Shown: positions 18,194-29,511, counted from the stretch's first letter. The stretch: 64,000 nucleotides of DNA from Saprospiraceae bacterium (GCA_021604865.1 BQJU01000013.1:1-64000), one strand, 5' to 3'. A program made the numbers and translations. The notes: generated by a model from the letters alone, not told the origin.

Positions 18194-18613
18194 ATGGCAG
18201 GAAATATCACCTTTACCATGATCAAGCCCGATGCAGTTAAAAACGGGCACATCGGAGCAATCCTCGCAAAAATTAATGAGGCTGGATTTCGTATCGTCGC
18301 AATGAAATTGACAAAATTGTCTCCTCAAAAAGCAGGTGAATTTTATGCAGTTCACAAAGAGCGGCCTTTTTACGGTGAATTGGTAGAATTTATGTCTTCA
18401 GGCTCGATTGTTGCCGCTATTCTGGAAAAAGAGAACGCTGTTGAAGATTTTCGTACACTGATCGGTGCAACGAATCCTAAGGAAGCTGCTCCAGGAACTA
18501 TCCGTGCGCTATATGCAACAAGCATTGGAGAAAATGCCGTTCATGGTTCTGATTCTGATGAAAATGCCAAGATTGAAGGCAGTTTTCATTTTGCTGTTAC
18601 TGAGCAGTTTTAG
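18194..18613 (+). CDS. ndk: Nucleoside diphosphate kinase
   Basis: The 139-residue protein has the standard length and motifs: [14 protein letters not shown] at 8-21, and the phospho-histidine loop NAVHGSDS with His117. It transfers the gamma phosphate between nucleoside tri- and diphosphates in the cytoplasm. It has its own promoter and is divergent from nrnA. The downstream hairpin at 18621-18679 is shared with the convergent mutS2 gene. Confidence 0.98.
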   Translation: MAGNITFTMIKPDAVKNGHIGAILAKINEAGFRIVAMKLTKLSPQKAGEFYAVHKERPFYGELVEFMSSGSIVAAILEKENAVEDFRTLIGATNPKEAAPGTIRALYATSIGENAVHGSDSDENAKIEGSFHFAVTEQF

Positions 18614-18620
18614 GACCTAT

Positions 18621-18679
18621 CTTAAATCGGAAAATTCTGTGATTACCGTAAAGCTTATCGCAGAATTTTCCGGCTTAAG
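18621..18679. terminator. Long hairpin between convergent ndk and mutS2
   Basis: CGGAAAATTCTG (18628-18639) pairs perfectly with CAGAATTTTCCG (18661-18672), with a 21-nt loop; an outer CTTAA/TTAAG pair (18621-18625 and 18675-18679) extends it. The right end includes the mutS2 stop codon. There is no long T run, so termination strength is uncertain. Confidence 0.5.
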
Positions 18680-21068
18680 CAATTTCCACCAAAGTCACAC
18701 CATCACCGCCCATTTCTGCCGGCGGATGAGAAATATCCATCGCTACATTATATTCTCTCAATTTCTGCCGGACAACCTTCCGCAAGATGCCGTTGCCTTT
18801 ACCGTGTACAATCTTTAGCGTAGAAACACTGGAAACTAAGGCCTGATCTACAAAATCTTCTACTATTTTCATCGCCTCTTCCATGCGCATGCCTCGAATA
18901 TCCAGTTTATTTTGAAATTCAGCAGCAGATTGACGAGTATCGGTTTGTATACTCCGTGTACTTTGAATCTCGAGTGGTTCTCCTGCGTGCTGCAAATCTC
19001 TTAATTTGACAGTCATACGCATAGCTCCCATAACCAAAGTGGCCTTCTTTTTGTCAATACCTTCAACCTGGCCAGTTGCCCCTCCCGTCCGCAACCGAAC
19101 GAAATCTCCAATTTTAATCTCCCCCTTTTGTTCTTTTTTAGGGGCGGGCTGGTAATAAATTTCTTCCTGAAGATTAGTTACTTCGCTTACCAATTGTTGC
19201 CGTTCTTCTTTGACCTGAGCTGCAGCGGCTTTAGCTTTTTCCAGATTTTGTTGTTCTTTCAATTCTCGGATCAGTCGTTCAAAATCCTTATTACTTTGGG
19301 CTGTTTGTTGCAAGGCAGCTTCCTTGGACTCCAGTTTCAGCTTTTTCCGGCGATATTCCAGGTCTCGGTGAAGCTGGTCGTAAGTTTTGATCAACCGCTC
19401 AAGGGACTGTTGTTTTTCGGTTAGGGATTTGAGGTGTTCTTCTGTTTCCTGTTTTTCTCGTTGCAGATCAACCAACAATTGGTCTACCGCCTTTTCATTC
19501 ACACCGGTCCGGTGTTTCGCATATTTCAGCACTTTTTGACTCAATCCACTCTTTTCCGCAATTTCAAAAGCATAAGAACTACCCGGTCGCCCAACCTGCA
19601 ATTCATAGGTCGGCGATAGCGTATCACTATCAAAATTCATCGATCCATTAACGATGCCTTTGGTTTTAAAGGCAAATATTTTCAGGTTGGAATAATGGGT
19701 CGTAATCAGACTAAAAACCTTCAGAGAGTTCAACTCCCGCAATATTGATTCAGCTATCGCACCACCAATTTTAGGATCTGTTCCCGAGCCAAATTCATCT
19801 ATAAGAATTAGCGTTTTTTCGTCCGCCTTTTCCAAAAAGACCCGGGCATTAGCCAACCGGGAGCTATAAGTACTCAAGTCATCTTCGAGAGACTGTTGGT
19901 CGCCGATATCCGCAAAGATATTGTGGAAAATCCCCATTTCGGACTCTTTGTCAACAGGAACCAGCAAACCGGATTGCACCATCAGTTGCAACAATCCTAC
20001 TGATTTCATCGTAATGGACTTACCGCCAGCATTAGGGCCACTCAAGACCAGTATGCGATTGGCACCAAATAAAGTAAGGTCAAAAGGTACCGTTACTTTT
20101 TCCAATTGTTTGTTTTTCAAAAAGAGCAAAGGATGAAATCCACGAAGGATTCCCAGATGCGGTTTGGGCACCAGTTTGGGTTTCTCTGCATTGAGTTTAT
20201 TGGCAAAATGAGCTTTGGCCTGAATGACATCAAACCGAATCAAAAGGGATTGATAAATCTCTATTTGAGGGACGTAAGGACGAAGTGTTGCACTAAGTTC
20301 CTTAAGAATTCGATAAATTTCTCGCTTTTCCTCTGTTTCAAAGTCAAAAATATCGTTGTTGATATCAATAACCCCTTCTGGCTCAATAAAAGCTGTTTTT
20401 CCGGTGGTAGACTCATCATGGATAATCCCCCGGATTTTACGTTTATGTTCCGAAGGTACACTCAACACCCGTCTTCCATTCCGGAAACTTTCTACATTAT
20501 CTGTGAGCCATCCTTTTGTGCGGTAAGTATTGATCAGACTACGAAACATGCGGTCCAATTCCTTTTGTTTGCTGATAATCAGCCGACGAATACGCATCAA
20601 TTCCGGTGAAGCGTCAGGGCGAATATTACCCTCTTCGTCAATCACCTTATCAATGGCTTTGATCAGGTTTTCATCAAAGGTATAGGGCCGAATGATTTCG
20701 TATAATTTAGGATAAGCATCTTGACGCAATTGGTTGAAAAAGCGGTAAATGTTACGGACAAAACGCAAACTGATATTGATGCGCACCAGCCCTTCTTCTG
20801 GCAAGACAAAACCATCAACCTCCAACATCCGCAAATCTTCCGCGATATCCTGATAGGCGTTGATAGGCAGATGATCGTTTTTAGCCAGCGTTAATTTGTA
20901 TTCATTGACTTCCTCAAGTAATTGGTTAATCTTGTCCAAATCAGTTAAAGGACTTAGCTTCTGAACCACCTCCCGGCCCAGGTCACTCAGACACTCCTTT
21001 TCTACCAATGCCAGAACTTTGTCAAATTCAAGCTTTTCGTATAAATCCCTCGGTTCGAGTTCCATCAT
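18675..21068 (-). CDS. mutS2: MutS2 ATPase with Smr nuclease domain
   Basis: The 797-residue protein has the MutS core/lever region (about 1-300), the ABC-type ATPase with Walker [13 protein letters not shown] near 338-349 and Walker [14 protein letters not shown] near 420-432, a long glutamine/lysine-rich coiled coil (about 515-640), a small KOW-like beta segment, and a C-terminal Smr domain (about 715-797) with LDIRGMR and HGKGNGILR. Lack of the mismatch-binding domain and presence of Smr separate it from MutS1. MutS2 proteins act on recombination intermediates or on collided ribosomes, depending on the species. It begins MM, so either of two adjacent ATGs may be used. Confidence 0.96.
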   Translation of the reverse strand: MMELEPRDLYEKLEFDKVLALVEKECLSDLGREVVQKLSPLTDLDKINQLLEEVNEYKLTLAKNDHLPINAYQDIAEDLRMLEVDGFVLPEEGLVRINISLRFVRNIYRFFNQLRQDAYPKLYEIIRPYTFDENLIKAIDKVIDEEGNIRPDASPELMRIRRLIISKQKELDRMFRSLINTYRTKGWLTDNVESFRNGRRVLSVPSEHKRKIRGIIHDESTTGKTAFIEPEGVIDINNDIFDFETEEKREIYRILKELSATLRPYVPQIEIYQSLLIRFDVIQAKAHFANKLNAEKPKLVPKPHLGILRGFHPLLFLKNKQLEKVTVPFDLTLFGANRILVLSGPNAGGKSITMKSVGLLQLMVQSGLLVPVDKESEMGIFHNIFADIGDQQSLEDDLSTYSSRLANARVFLEKADEKTLILIDEFGSGTDPKIGGAIAESILRELNSLKVFSLITTHYSNLKIFAFKTKGIVNGSMNFDSDTLSPTYELQVGRPGSSYAFEIAEKSGLSQKVLKYAKHRTGVNEKAVDQLLVDLQREKQETEEHLKSLTEKQQSLERLIKTYDQLHRDLEYRRKKLKLESKEAALQQTAQSNKDFERLIRELKEQQNLEKAKAAAAQVKEERQQLVSEVTNLQEEIYYQPAPKKEQKGEIKIGDFVRLRTGGATGQVEGIDKKKATLVMGAMRMTVKLRDLQHAGEPLEIQSTRSIQTDTRQSAAEFQNKLDIRGMRMEEAMKIVEDFVDQALVSSVSTLKIVHGKGNGILRKVVRQKLREYNVAMDISHPPAEMGGDGVTLVEIA

Positions 21069-21260
21069 TGCTATTTTATCCCAAAACTTTCACCAGAAAG
21101 GCTATTTCTTGTGTTGCTTTGTCTTTATGGTTCTTTATTTGCGCAAAATTACATAATTCAACACACTACAAACAATTTGAGAAGAGGAGAGTTCCCTTGC
21201 AGGCATATTTTCCTGTTCTTATTGTCAGGCAAAGTCGAAAAGACTACCTTTGAGCTTTGT

Positions 21261-21268
21261 TATTTTTG
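21261..21268 (+). promoter_or_regulatory. -7 promoter element for aroC
   Basis: TATTTTTG matches TAnnTTTG 22 bp before the GTG start, giving a short leader of about 15 nt. It supports GTG at 21291 as the start, because a longer upstream reading frame would contain the promoter within its coding region. Confidence 0.55.
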
Positions 21269-21290
21269 GGAATATTCAAAAGCAGATCAC

Positions 21291-22370
21291 GTGGCAGGTA
21301 ATTCATTTGGGCAAGCATTTAAAATTTCCACTTTTGGAGAATCTCATGGCAAAGCCATTGGTGTAATTATTGATGGTTGCCCCGCTGGAATAGAGCTAGA
21401 TGAAACATTTATCCAAAAGGAACTGGACCGTAGAAAACCGGGGCAATCCAAAATCGTAACCCAGCGAAAGGAGAGCGATATGGCGCAAATACTTTCGGGG
21501 GTTTTTGAAGGAAAAACAACGGGTACTCCCCTTTCGATGGTAATATACAATGCTGATGCCCGTTCTAAAGATTACAGCCATATTGCTGACAAATATCGCC
21601 CTTCTCATGCCGATTTTACCTACCAAAACAAATATGGTCTTCGTGATTATCGGGGCGGCGGGCGGTCATCTGCCCGGGAAACAGCTGCCCGGGTAGCAGC
21701 CGGTGCTGTAGCTAAATTATTTCTCCAAACAAAAAACATCGACATTCAGGCTTACGTAAGTCAAGTAGGAAAACTGGGGTTGGATACACCTTATTACAAT
21801 TTGGATTTATCTCAAACTGAATCCAATATAGTTCGTTGTCCGGATTCCGAAATGGCAGAAAAAATGATTGCCCACATCCAGGAAGTTCGGAAAGCGGGCG
21901 ATACAATTGGCGGCATTGTTAATGCAGTTGTCACCGGCTGTCCTGTTGGACTCGGGGAACCGGCATTTGATAAATTACATGCCGATTTGGCGAAAGCCAT
22001 GCTCAGTATCAATGCGTGCAAGGGATTTGAATACGGATCGGGATTTGCAGGTGTCGAAATGCGAGGCTCTGAACACAACGACTTGTTTCATAAGGAGGAC
22101 GGAAAGATCGTCACTACCACCAATCACTCAGGGGGCATACAAGGAGGTATCTCCAATGGCATGCCAATCTATTTTCGGGTGGCCTTCAAACCGGTAGCAA
22201 CTATTATAAAAGAACAGGCATCTGTCAATGAGGCAGGAGAATCCGTTACCGTAGTTGGCAAAGGCCGACACGATCCATGTGTAGTACCCAGGGCAGTTCC
22301 CATTGTAGAAGCGATGACGGCGCTTGTTTTGGCTGATCATTTGCTGAGGCAGCGGATGACACAATTGTGA
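21291..22370 (+). CDS. aroC: Chorismate synthase
   Basis: Starting at GTG 21291 the protein is 359 residues and begins [20 protein letters not shown], the classic AroC N-terminus; the frame is open 180 bp further upstream, but that part has no AroC similarity and precedes the -7 element. Other signatures are [21 protein letters not shown] near 120-140 and the C-terminal [18 protein letters not shown]. It converts EPSP to chorismate with reduced FMN, the last step of the shikimate pathway. No other aro gene is near. Confidence 0.97.
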   Translation: MAGNSFGQAFKISTFGESHGKAIGVIIDGCPAGIELDETFIQKELDRRKPGQSKIVTQRKESDMAQILSGVFEGKTTGTPLSMVIYNADARSKDYSHIADKYRPSHADFTYQNKYGLRDYRGGGRSSARETAARVAAGAVAKLFLQTKNIDIQAYVSQVGKLGLDTPYYNLDLSQTESNIVRCPDSEMAEKMIAHIQEVRKAGDTIGGIVNAVVTGCPVGLGEPAFDKLHADLAKAMLSINACKGFEYGSGFAGVEMRGSEHNDLFHKEDGKIVTTTNHSGGIQGGISNGMPIYFRVAFKPVATIIKEQASVNEAGESVTVVGKGRHDPCVVPRAVPIVEAMTALVLADHLLRQRMTQL

Positions 22371-22501
22371 ATGGAGAAATTCGTTGCACTATCAGTTCTA
22401 TCGGCTTTACCTCGACTGTCAGAGGTAGATCGCCCATGCTGAGCTTAGTCAGGCTGACCTCTGACCAATACCTTTTTTATAAAAAAACAGTAAACAATCT
22501 C

Positions 22502-23515
22502 ATGAAAGACTTTATCTCTTTATTTTTTATTTTCCAATTCATATTGACGCTGGGTTGCGCCCAGAAGATGGATGGTTACCGGGTTGCCTTTTACAATGTG
22601 GAGAATCTTTTTGACCTGCATGATGATCCGATCAAACTAGATGAAGATTTCACGCCTCATGGCAAACAAAATTGGACAAAAGAAAGGTACCATACCAAAA
22701 TGATCCGATTGAGTCAGGTGTTGGACAGCATGGGCAGACCCACTTTTATTGGTTTGGCTGAGGTCGAAAACCTTGCTGTCGTCAAAGATTTGGCAAAAAC
22801 AGGTGGGCTTAAAAAGTGTAAATACGCCTTTGTTCACCAGGAATCTCCTGATCGGAGAGGTATTGATGTTGCTTTCATGTATGATAAAAAACAATTCAAA
22901 TTGATTTCCTCAGATTTTATCCGGATTGATTTTCCAGTTGAAGATGATGAAGAGTATACCAGCCGGGATATTTTACATGCCGTAGGAAAAACATCAAAAG
23001 GAGACACGCTTCACTTTTTTGTCAATCACTGGCCGTCGAGGCGTGGGGGCGTTGAAAAAAGTGAACCCAAAAGAGTATTGGTTGCCAAACATTTACGGTC
23101 GTCAATCGACCAGATTCTGCTCACTAATCCTGACGCCAACATTATCATTATGGGTGATTTTAATGACGAACCCGACAATCGAAGTATTGTATCCATACTT
23201 GGCGCACTTCCTCTGGATAGCGATCCCCAAAGAGGGTATTTGTACAACTGTTTTTCGGATTATGCAAAACAAAAACAGGGCTCTTACCGGTACCGGGCAG
23301 ACTGGAATGCGCTAGACCAAATTATAGTAAGCGGTTCTTTATTAAATGGGCAAGCGCATTTAAAAGCCACAAATCCTGTAATCTTTTCCAGGGACTGGAT
23401 GCTCTATAAAAATAACAAATATGGGTTTTCACCCAATCGCACCTATGGAGGACCCAGATACTATGGTGGTTATAGCGATCATCTTCCGGTCAGCCTTGAT
23501 TTAATGAAAAATTAA
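22502..23515 (+). CDS. Exported endonuclease/exonuclease/phosphatase-family lipoprotein
   Basis: I start at ATG 22502, giving a signal peptide with a lipobox-like LTLGC (Cys near 19); the frame is open back to an ATG overlapping the aroC stop, but that adds 45 residues with no signal. The 337-residue product has the DNase I-like fold motifs: FYNVENLFD, GLAEVEN (metal-binding Glu), NHWPSRRGG, MGDFNDEP (catalytic Asp-Asn) and YSDHLPV (catalytic Asp-His). It should hydrolyse phosphodiesters or phosphomonoesters outside the cytoplasm, perhaps for phosphate scavenging. It ends with a 4-bp overlap with the convergent TamB-like gene. Confidence 0.9.
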   Translation: MKDFISLFFIFQFILTLGCAQKMDGYRVAFYNVENLFDLHDDPIKLDEDFTPHGKQNWTKERYHTKMIRLSQVLDSMGRPTFIGLAEVENLAVVKDLAKTGGLKKCKYAFVHQESPDRRGIDVAFMYDKKQFKLISSDFIRIDFPVEDDEEYTSRDILHAVGKTSKGDTLHFFVNHWPSRRGGVEKSEPKRVLVAKHLRSSIDQILLTNPDANIIIMGDFNDEPDNRSIVSILGALPLDSDPQRGYLYNCFSDYAKQKQGSYRYRADWNALDQIIVSGSLLNGQAHLKATNPVIFSRDWMLYKNNKYGFSPNRTYGGPRYYGGYSDHLPVSLDLMKN

Positions 23516-26500
23516 TTTTTAACTCTTTTCGCCGAGCCTTTTAAGCTGTTAAAAAACTCTTTAAAAGAATCAAATTCCTTGCGGTAACTAATGCCGGAGC
23601 CCAATTGCAATCTTCTACCGCCACCAATATCGGGCTCCAGGCGTTGGTATATTCTCAACTTCAGGGTCCGGTTTTTATTGAGGACATATTCCAGCACTAG
23701 GTCATTACCTACAAAGGTCCCGCTGGTTTCGGGAGTGGCACGGAGGTTGTTGCCAAAGTCGACATTCCCCCCGACTTTGATCGATAGTCGATCATCAAAA
23801 AGGTTTTGGCGAATACTCACTTCCAGGTCATTTCCACCTGAATTAATACCTTGATCTAAGTTGAGTTGCTGGTATTGGGTGTAAGCTATATTGAAATTAA
23901 AATCGGACGCGAGTTCACTATCTCCAATCACTTCGGAAAACAGTTCCGTTATTAACAGAGAAAGCTGATTGGATAAAAACTCACTTACCGTGTTTGCCAG
24001 CACATCACTTCCTGTAAAAGATAAATCAGAAGGCAAAAATTGCCCTACTACAATCAATCCAAATACCTGGCGGTTGAGTTCACTTTGATCCTGTTTGAGC
24101 GTGCGAAGTTTATTTTGAGCATAGGTTTCTATTTGCCCGGTAAGGTTAGGAAAATCAAGGTCGAAATTAATGTTGGGTTTTAATAAATCTCCGGTCAATT
24201 TAAGGGTGAGGTCTACAGCAGTTGCCTGGCTGGCCAAGCTTGCCAGCGACCCGTCATCACTAGCCAGATATTCCTGAATAAAAGTGGCCATTGAAGCTTT
24301 GAGGTCTTTATATTCGGCTTCGATATTGATTTTTGCACCAAATGGGTCACCGCTCCAATTTATGGTTCCTCCTTGTTCAATGCGAAAATCCTTATTCACT
24401 ACATTGTACAAGGTGAATAAATAATTCCCCTCGCTAATAATATATTCGCCATACATTCTAAAATCTTCTCCCCGAGGCACCACAATCCGGATGTTGCCCC
24501 TACCCTTTCCAGAGATAATGTCTCCAGCTTGCTCATCAAAAATCAACTCCATGAGGGCTGTTTCGGTTACTGTAAGATCCATTTCCAGACTCAAACCCTT
24601 GAGTTCTTCCTGACTAATCAGATTCTTTTGCTCTTTTTTGCCATGTTTGTCCACAAAATCCACGTTCAGAATGCTTGCCTCTCGTTGGTTGCTAATAGGG
24701 ACAACAATGTGTGTACTATCTTCCAGAGTGGCATTGACATAGATGTCTGTTTGTTTAAAAGAACCCGTAAAATGAACCTCCCCACTACCCAATGCCTGAC
24801 CGTAGAAAATATCATTATCTCCCTTATGGGTATCCAATGCCAATAGACGGCTAGTGCGCAATCGGGCAGAAAGGCCGAGGTCTCTCAGGTGGTTATGGCT
24901 AATGCCGCCATATAAAACTGCCCGGTTGTTGAATTTATCATATAAAGTAGTCCCTGTGGCATCAAAAAGGAAATTATCCACCCTAATGAACCCCCGATCG
25001 AAAGTATAACGGGTGTTGAGATAGTCAACGGTTACACCTCCATCGGTGATACTGATAAACCCTTCTGTGTTAGGTTGATCAGGAAAACCATAAAAGTGGA
25101 GGCTAGAGTTAAATTGTCCTACGATGTTATTGGCAATATCACCGATCCAGTATTCTCCAATCCGCACTGGATAAGCAGCAATATCTACCGCAAAATCAAA
25201 GTATTTGGCTTTTAGTTGTGGTGGTGTTTTTTTTGATTCATTTGGAGAAGTCAGATTGTAGGTACCTTCTGCGAGCAGCTGCATGGTGTCTTTCGTAATA
25301 GAAAGATAGGCCTGAACCTGGCTTTTGAGGTCCGGTGCTTCGGCATCAAGGCGCAGCACTCCAAAATCGTCATTGTTAATACGGAAAGTATCGGCCGTGA
25401 CGGTAGCTCTAATATCCTTCATTTTAAAAACATCTCCAATTTCTGCATGGACATTAAATTTGCCATTAAAATCCAGCTCATCATAATCCCAGTAATCGTC
25501 AATAAATTTAAAATCAAAATTGAGCATAGACAATTTCAATCCTGTGGTATCCAATTTCTCCAACAGGATTTTCCGATCCTTATTGATCAAGGTAAAGTTT
25601 CGCGTATCGACGTATTGTTTTCCAAAGGTGATGTAATTGTTTTCATCGATAGTCCAGGGGCTTTCCAACAAAACCAGGTCGGATTGTTTGAAACGGATTT
25701 CAAAATAATTGCTATCCGGCAAATAGAAAAAACCGTTTAAATTCAGGTTATCCAATAGGCTTGAGGAAGTTGTTGCATAATTTAAGCCAAAATTGATTGT
25801 ATCTCCTTCCAGGATACTCAAGAAGGTAACGGTGGGCAGCAACTCCTTTTGGTTTACAGAAGTGGAGCCGACAATCATATCCAGATCTCCTTCATTTTTT
25901 ACACCGTCATAAGTTAGAAAGACTTCTTCCAAATCAACATTATCATAAGACAAATAGGGCATATTCAATTCCAGTTTCAAAGAATCGCTCCGGCCATCAT
26001 AGCCCCCCCTAAGCATAATGCCTTCTAATCTCCCTAGTTTCTCGTCTACCAGCCAATTCAGTCCTTTGGTATCGTGAATTAAAACGTCGTAAGTAAAATA
26101 CGAGGTATCAATTGGAGATTTGGGTGGCTTGATTTTCAATCGAGAAGAAAAGCCTGGATAATTTTGGGTAAAATATTGTGTAAAAACACCTGGTATTTGG
26201 TCTATGGCAAACTCCCCGGTAATTTTTGCATGCATCACATCCGAGGATACTTCGAAATTTTTTGTGCCCGTATCGTCTTTTCCAGCAATTACCAAAATTG
26301 AGTCTATTTGATACGTTGTTTCGTCTTTACCTATGCTGAAATTCGTAACATAGGCTCTTCCTTCCAAATCCGATAGTTTCTGATTGCGCAATTTCAGATC
26401 AACTACCCCAGCCAAACGGATGTCTTCTTTTGAAAGATTCAGGCTCTTTAATGCCAATTTATTCACATTAGCCTGGAAATCGAAGAAAGGAATGCGATTG

Positions 26501-28395
26501 GTAAAATCTATCTCTCCCAGGAAAGAAAAATCAATATTCTCGTCCTTAATCTGGAAATTACCATCAAACAAGTTTTTGTTCAGCGTCCCCGTGAGGTTGG
26601 CATTTTTATAGTTATATCCCTTAAACATAAAACTCCCAATATTGGCGCTTAGTTCTGCATTAGCGGTTTCAGCAGTCAGGCCACTACCATTTTTCACCTC
26701 CGATTGGAAGTTGACCAATCCAAAATCCGGATTGTCGGACCAGGTGGCCAGGTTAAAGTCCTGAAGTTTCAACTTACCAGAATAATTGGCCTTGGAAAGC
26801 CCATTTTTCACATTCATACGCATATCTAATTCTGCCTGCCCTATCCTGGATTTTAACAATCCATAAGCAACAAAATCAGCAAAGAAGCCATCAAATCGGC
26901 CTTTAAATTCCAATTTACCCAAACGATCAAAATTGCTCGGTGGATTAAAGTTGGGGATCAATTCCCGCAATGTCGTCATATTGGTGACCAGTCGCTCCAA
27001 TTCCAGGTTGAGGATTTCTTCGTTTTTGACCGCAAAGTTCCTGGAATTAAAATTTCCCAATAAGATGGAACCATCTGCCAGTTGGATATTTAGATCGCTA
27101 CCACGTAAGTTGTTGATTTGTCCACGAATCCGTCCATCCACATTCAATACTGTGTTTTTATTCTTCCGAAAAAAGACGTTTTGTTCCAAACCGGGAGCAA
27201 AGGCCATGATATCACTCAAGGCTATGGAAGCGCCGTTGATGCGAGCATCCATCCGGACCTCGTCTTCAAAATATTCAAAATCACTATATTGTTTGAACTT
27301 GAAACTCAGTGTATCTCCTACTTCACTGTATGGTGTGATGATTTTTAAATCGTTGATTTGAACTCCAGTGGAAGAAACACGGGTATCTTTTGATGACAAT
27401 TCATTCAAAACGAATCCGCTGGACTCCTTACAAGAAATCAAGTTTACCTTACCGGAATATTCATCCTGGATATAAGCAAAGCTGTCAATATCGATCTTGA
27501 TATCGAAAACATCCAAATGTTTAAAGTCGAGTATATCGGGAGCTGTTAATTTAACAGGCGCCTTACGATAATTGTGTAGACCAAATCGCCCCTCTTCCAG
27601 GGTGAATTTCCGGATAAACAGGCGAAAGCCAATTGAATCTTGGAAGATTATTTCATTACTATCGGGAGGAGTAACTGTTGGCACAATGAGGTCAGCCAAT
27701 GGTTTTTCAGGAAAATTGTTGACTAGAATATTTAATCCTTGCAAATAAACGGCTCCAGCATCTATCAGCTGTGCAGGCAAATCCATCTCATTGAAATACA
27801 CCTCCCCCTGAGGTAGAAAAAAGGAGAGTTCTTTGCCTTTGACTTCATTTTTTTGGTAAAAGAGGATATTCTGTAACCTCAAAGTTTCCAAATTGAGGCG
27901 GAAAGGTCTTTTCTCCGTTTGAATGGTTATAGAATCAGGCGGAAAAAGCCTGCTAAGTGCCAGGTCAATGTTGCTGTAAGGATCGCCCTCATCCTGTCGC
28001 AGTTTGATCCTGGCGTTAATTAAACTGAGATCTTGGATAACCAATCCTTCTCTCAATAAAACGATGGGATTGAGGTTAAAATCGGCTTTTAAAGATTGAC
28101 TGTACAGCAGGGTATCCTGATACACATCTTCAAAATATACGCCATCCAATACTAATTTATCAAAAAAGGAAAAATAGAGATAATCGATATTAACCCTGGT
28201 TTGTAGGGTTTCACTAAGAGAATTGGTCACTTTTTTGACCATCCAGTTTTGCACCATTGGGATTTGTACTACCAACACCAGAAAAAGAAGAAGGCCCAGC
28301 ACACCAACAACTAATCTTTTGCCCCAAAGAAACAACTGTTTCCATCGGGATTTTTTTGCGGGAATCTCTTCTTTATCGTTGTTCTCTACTTTCAT
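23512..28395 (-). CDS. TamB-like inner-membrane protein (DUF490 domain)
   Basis: The 1627-residue protein has an N-terminal transmembrane helix (about 27-47, VVGVLGLLLFLVLVV) after a basic cytoplasmic tip, then a very long run of beta strands, and a C-terminal TamB/DUF490 domain (about 1180-1600) with GISGKGRGNIRIVVPRG-like and FGLIVVGQFLPSD segments. This is the AsmA/TamB bridge-like lipid-transfer architecture, thought to carry phospholipids from inner to outer membrane or to assist assembly of outer-membrane proteins. TamA is not next to it. The length is large but normal for Bacteroidota TamB homologues. It forms a single-gene unit. Confidence 0.92.
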   Translation of the reverse strand: MKVENNDKEEIPAKKSRWKQLFLWGKRLVVGVLGLLLFLVLVVQIPMVQNWMVKKVTNSLSETLQTRVNIDYLYFSFFDKLVLDGVYFEDVYQDTLLYSQSLKADFNLNPIVLLREGLVIQDLSLINARIKLRQDEGDPYSNIDLALSRLFPPDSITIQTEKRPFRLNLETLRLQNILFYQKNEVKGKELSFFLPQGEVYFNEMDLPAQLIDAGAVYLQGLNILVNNFPEKPLADLIVPTVTPPDSNEIIFQDSIGFRLFIRKFTLEEGRFGLHNYRKAPVKLTAPDILDFKHLDVFDIKIDIDSFAYIQDEYSGKVNLISCKESSGFVLNELSSKDTRVSSTGVQINDLKIITPYSEVGDTLSFKFKQYSDFEYFEDEVRMDARINGASIALSDIMAFAPGLEQNVFFRKNKNTVLNVDGRIRGQINNLRGSDLNIQLADGSILLGNFNSRNFAVKNEEILNLELERLVTNMTTLRELIPNFNPPSNFDRLGKLEFKGRFDGFFADFVAYGLLKSRIGQAELDMRMNVKNGLSKANYSGKLKLQDFNLATWSDNPDFGLVNFQSEVKNGSGLTAETANAELSANIGSFMFKGYNYKNANLTGTLNKNLFDGNFQIKDENIDFSFLGEIDFTNRIPFFDFQANVNKLALKSLNLSKEDIRLAGVVDLKLRNQKLSDLEGRAYVTNFSIGKDETTYQIDSILVIAGKDDTGTKNFEVSSDVMHAKITGEFAIDQIPGVFTQYFTQNYPGFSSRLKIKPPKSPIDTSYFTYDVLIHDTKGLNWLVDEKLGRLEGIMLRGGYDGRSDSLKLELNMPYLSYDNVDLEEVFLTYDGVKNEGDLDMIVGSTSVNQKELLPTVTFLSILEGDTINFGLNYATTSSSLLDNLNLNGFFYLPDSNYFEIRFKQSDLVLLESPWTIDENNYITFGKQYVDTRNFTLINKDRKILLEKLDTTGLKLSMLNFDFKFIDDYWDYDELDFNGKFNVHAEIGDVFKMKDIRATVTADTFRINNDDFGVLRLDAEAPDLKSQVQAYLSITKDTMQLLAEGTYNLTSPNESKKTPPQLKAKYFDFAVDIAAYPVRIGEYWIGDIANNIVGQFNSSLHFYGFPDQPNTEGFISITDGGVTVDYLNTRYTFDRGFIRVDNFLFDATGTTLYDKFNNRAVLYGGISHNHLRDLGLSARLRTSRLLALDTHKGDNDIFYGQALGSGEVHFTGSFKQTDIYVNATLEDSTHIVVPISNQREASILNVDFVDKHGKKEQKNLISQEELKGLSLEMDLTVTETALMELIFDEQAGDIISGKGRGNIRIVVPRGEDFRMYGEYIISEGNYLFTLYNVVNKDFRIEQGGTINWSGDPFGAKINIEAEYKDLKASMATFIQEYLASDDGSLASLASQATAVDLTLKLTGDLLKPNINFDLDFPNLTGQIETYAQNKLRTLKQDQSELNRQVFGLIVVGQFLPSDLSFTGSDVLANTVSEFLSNQLSLLITELFSEVIGDSELASDFNFNIAYTQYQQLNLDQGINSGGNDLEVSIRQNLFDDRLSIKVGGNVDFGNNLRATPETSGTFVGNDLVLEYVLNKNRTLKLRIYQRLEPDIGGGRRLQLGSGISYRKEFDSFKEFFNSLKGSAKRVKN

Positions 28396-28469
28396 TGATT
28401 ATTTCACTGTACTTTTAAAACTCCAAAATCGCAATAAATCATTCAATATCAAGCCGGTTTAACGATTAT

Positions 28470-29426
28470 TTAAACTGATAAAATAAAATCAACAGCTCTC
28501 CTTTCTGACCAATATAATCCATCCTTATCATCGGTTACAAAGCCAACATGACCGCCATAATCCGGGATTTCCAATTTCAACATGGCGTTTGCGGCAACTT
28601 CCTTTACCGGGTAACATTGTTCACTTAAAAAAGAATCATCCTTTGCATTGATGATTAGGCAAGGAACACGAATTTCCGGCAAAATGTAAAGGCTACTCGA
28701 ACTTTCCCAGTAGTCTTCAGCATCTTTAAAACCATGGATCGGTGCTGTATAACGATCATCAAATTCCCGAAAGTTGCGAGCAAAGTTGCCCGTGATATCC
28801 AATTGCCCTGGGAATCGGTTTGATTTTTCCAGTATTTTAGCATTTAAACCATCAATGAATTGTTTCAGATAAAGCCGGTTGAACCATTTTCCAATTTCTA
28901 CATTTGCTGAAGCAATGTGGCAGGGAACACTATAAGCAACTGCCCCTACTATTTCGCTTGGCACACCGTGCCCTTGTTCTCCCAGGTATTTTAACAAAAC
29001 ATTCCCGCCCAGACTAAACCCAATGAGCGCAATATTCCGGTATCCCAGTGAAATGGCATGATCAACAATAATTGATAGATCATCGCTGACTCCCATGTGG
29101 TAAGAGCGAAGCAAAGCATTGGGCTCTCCGCTACAAGACCGGAAATTCATACCCATTGCGTCCCAACCTTCCTGATTAAAGGCCCTGGCCATTCCTCGTA
29201 TGTAATGGCGATCCGCACTCCCTTCAAGTCCATGAAGTAGAATAACTAATTTGTTACTTCCAATCTTCGACCAATCCAGATCCAAGAAATCATGATCTGG
29301 GGTAAAAAAACGCTCCCTTTGATAATTTACACCTCCAATCCTGCGAAATAAAGCAGGATAAACCGTATTTAAATGGCGATTTCTGAACAGCAGAGGAGGC
29401 TGATAATTTTTTTTAGAATGAACCAC
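28470..29426 (-). CDS. YheT-like alpha/beta hydrolase
   Basis: The 318-residue protein has the alpha/beta hydrolase nucleophile elbow GFSLGGN near 136-142, the oxyanion-side motif LHGLEGS near 64-70, and the C-terminal catalytic His in YGGHVGF. The N-terminal RNRHLNTVYPALFRR and the FRSCSGEPN segment are typical of the YheT/ABHD1-3 branch. The substrate is unknown; esters or lipids are likely from the family. It lies between the TamB-like gene and an exported amidohydrolase, all on the same strand but with gaps of about 75-85 bp. Confidence 0.9.
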   Translation of the reverse strand: MVHSKKNYQPPLLFRNRHLNTVYPALFRRIGGVNYQRERFFTPDHDFLDLDWSKIGSNKLVILLHGLEGSADRHYIRGMARAFNQEGWDAMGMNFRSCSGEPNALLRSYHMGVSDDLSIIVDHAISLGYRNIALIGFSLGGNVLLKYLGEQGHGVPSEIVGAVAYSVPCHIASANVEIGKWFNRLYLKQFIDGLNAKILEKSNRFPGQLDITGNFARNFREFDDRYTAPIHGFKDAEDYWESSSSLYILPEIRVPCLIINAKDDSFLSEQCYPVKEVAANAMLKLEIPDYGGHVGFVTDDKDGLYWSERRAVDFILSV

Positions 29427-29511
29427 GATTTTTTGACTTATTTGAGTTGTTTTGCAGGGGGCATGACAAGGTTAAGATGACTTCTCATCGCCCTGTCCCT
29501 GCGAAATAACG

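Noticed and set aside
21111-21290. N-terminal extension of aroC
   Set aside because: It has no similarity to chorismate synthase, contains the likely -7 promoter element, and the family's MAGNSFG start is at the GTG at 21291.
22367-22501. Extended start of the endonuclease-family gene overlapping aroC
   Set aside because: The added 45 residues have no signal-peptide pattern; the lipoprotein signal starts at 22502.
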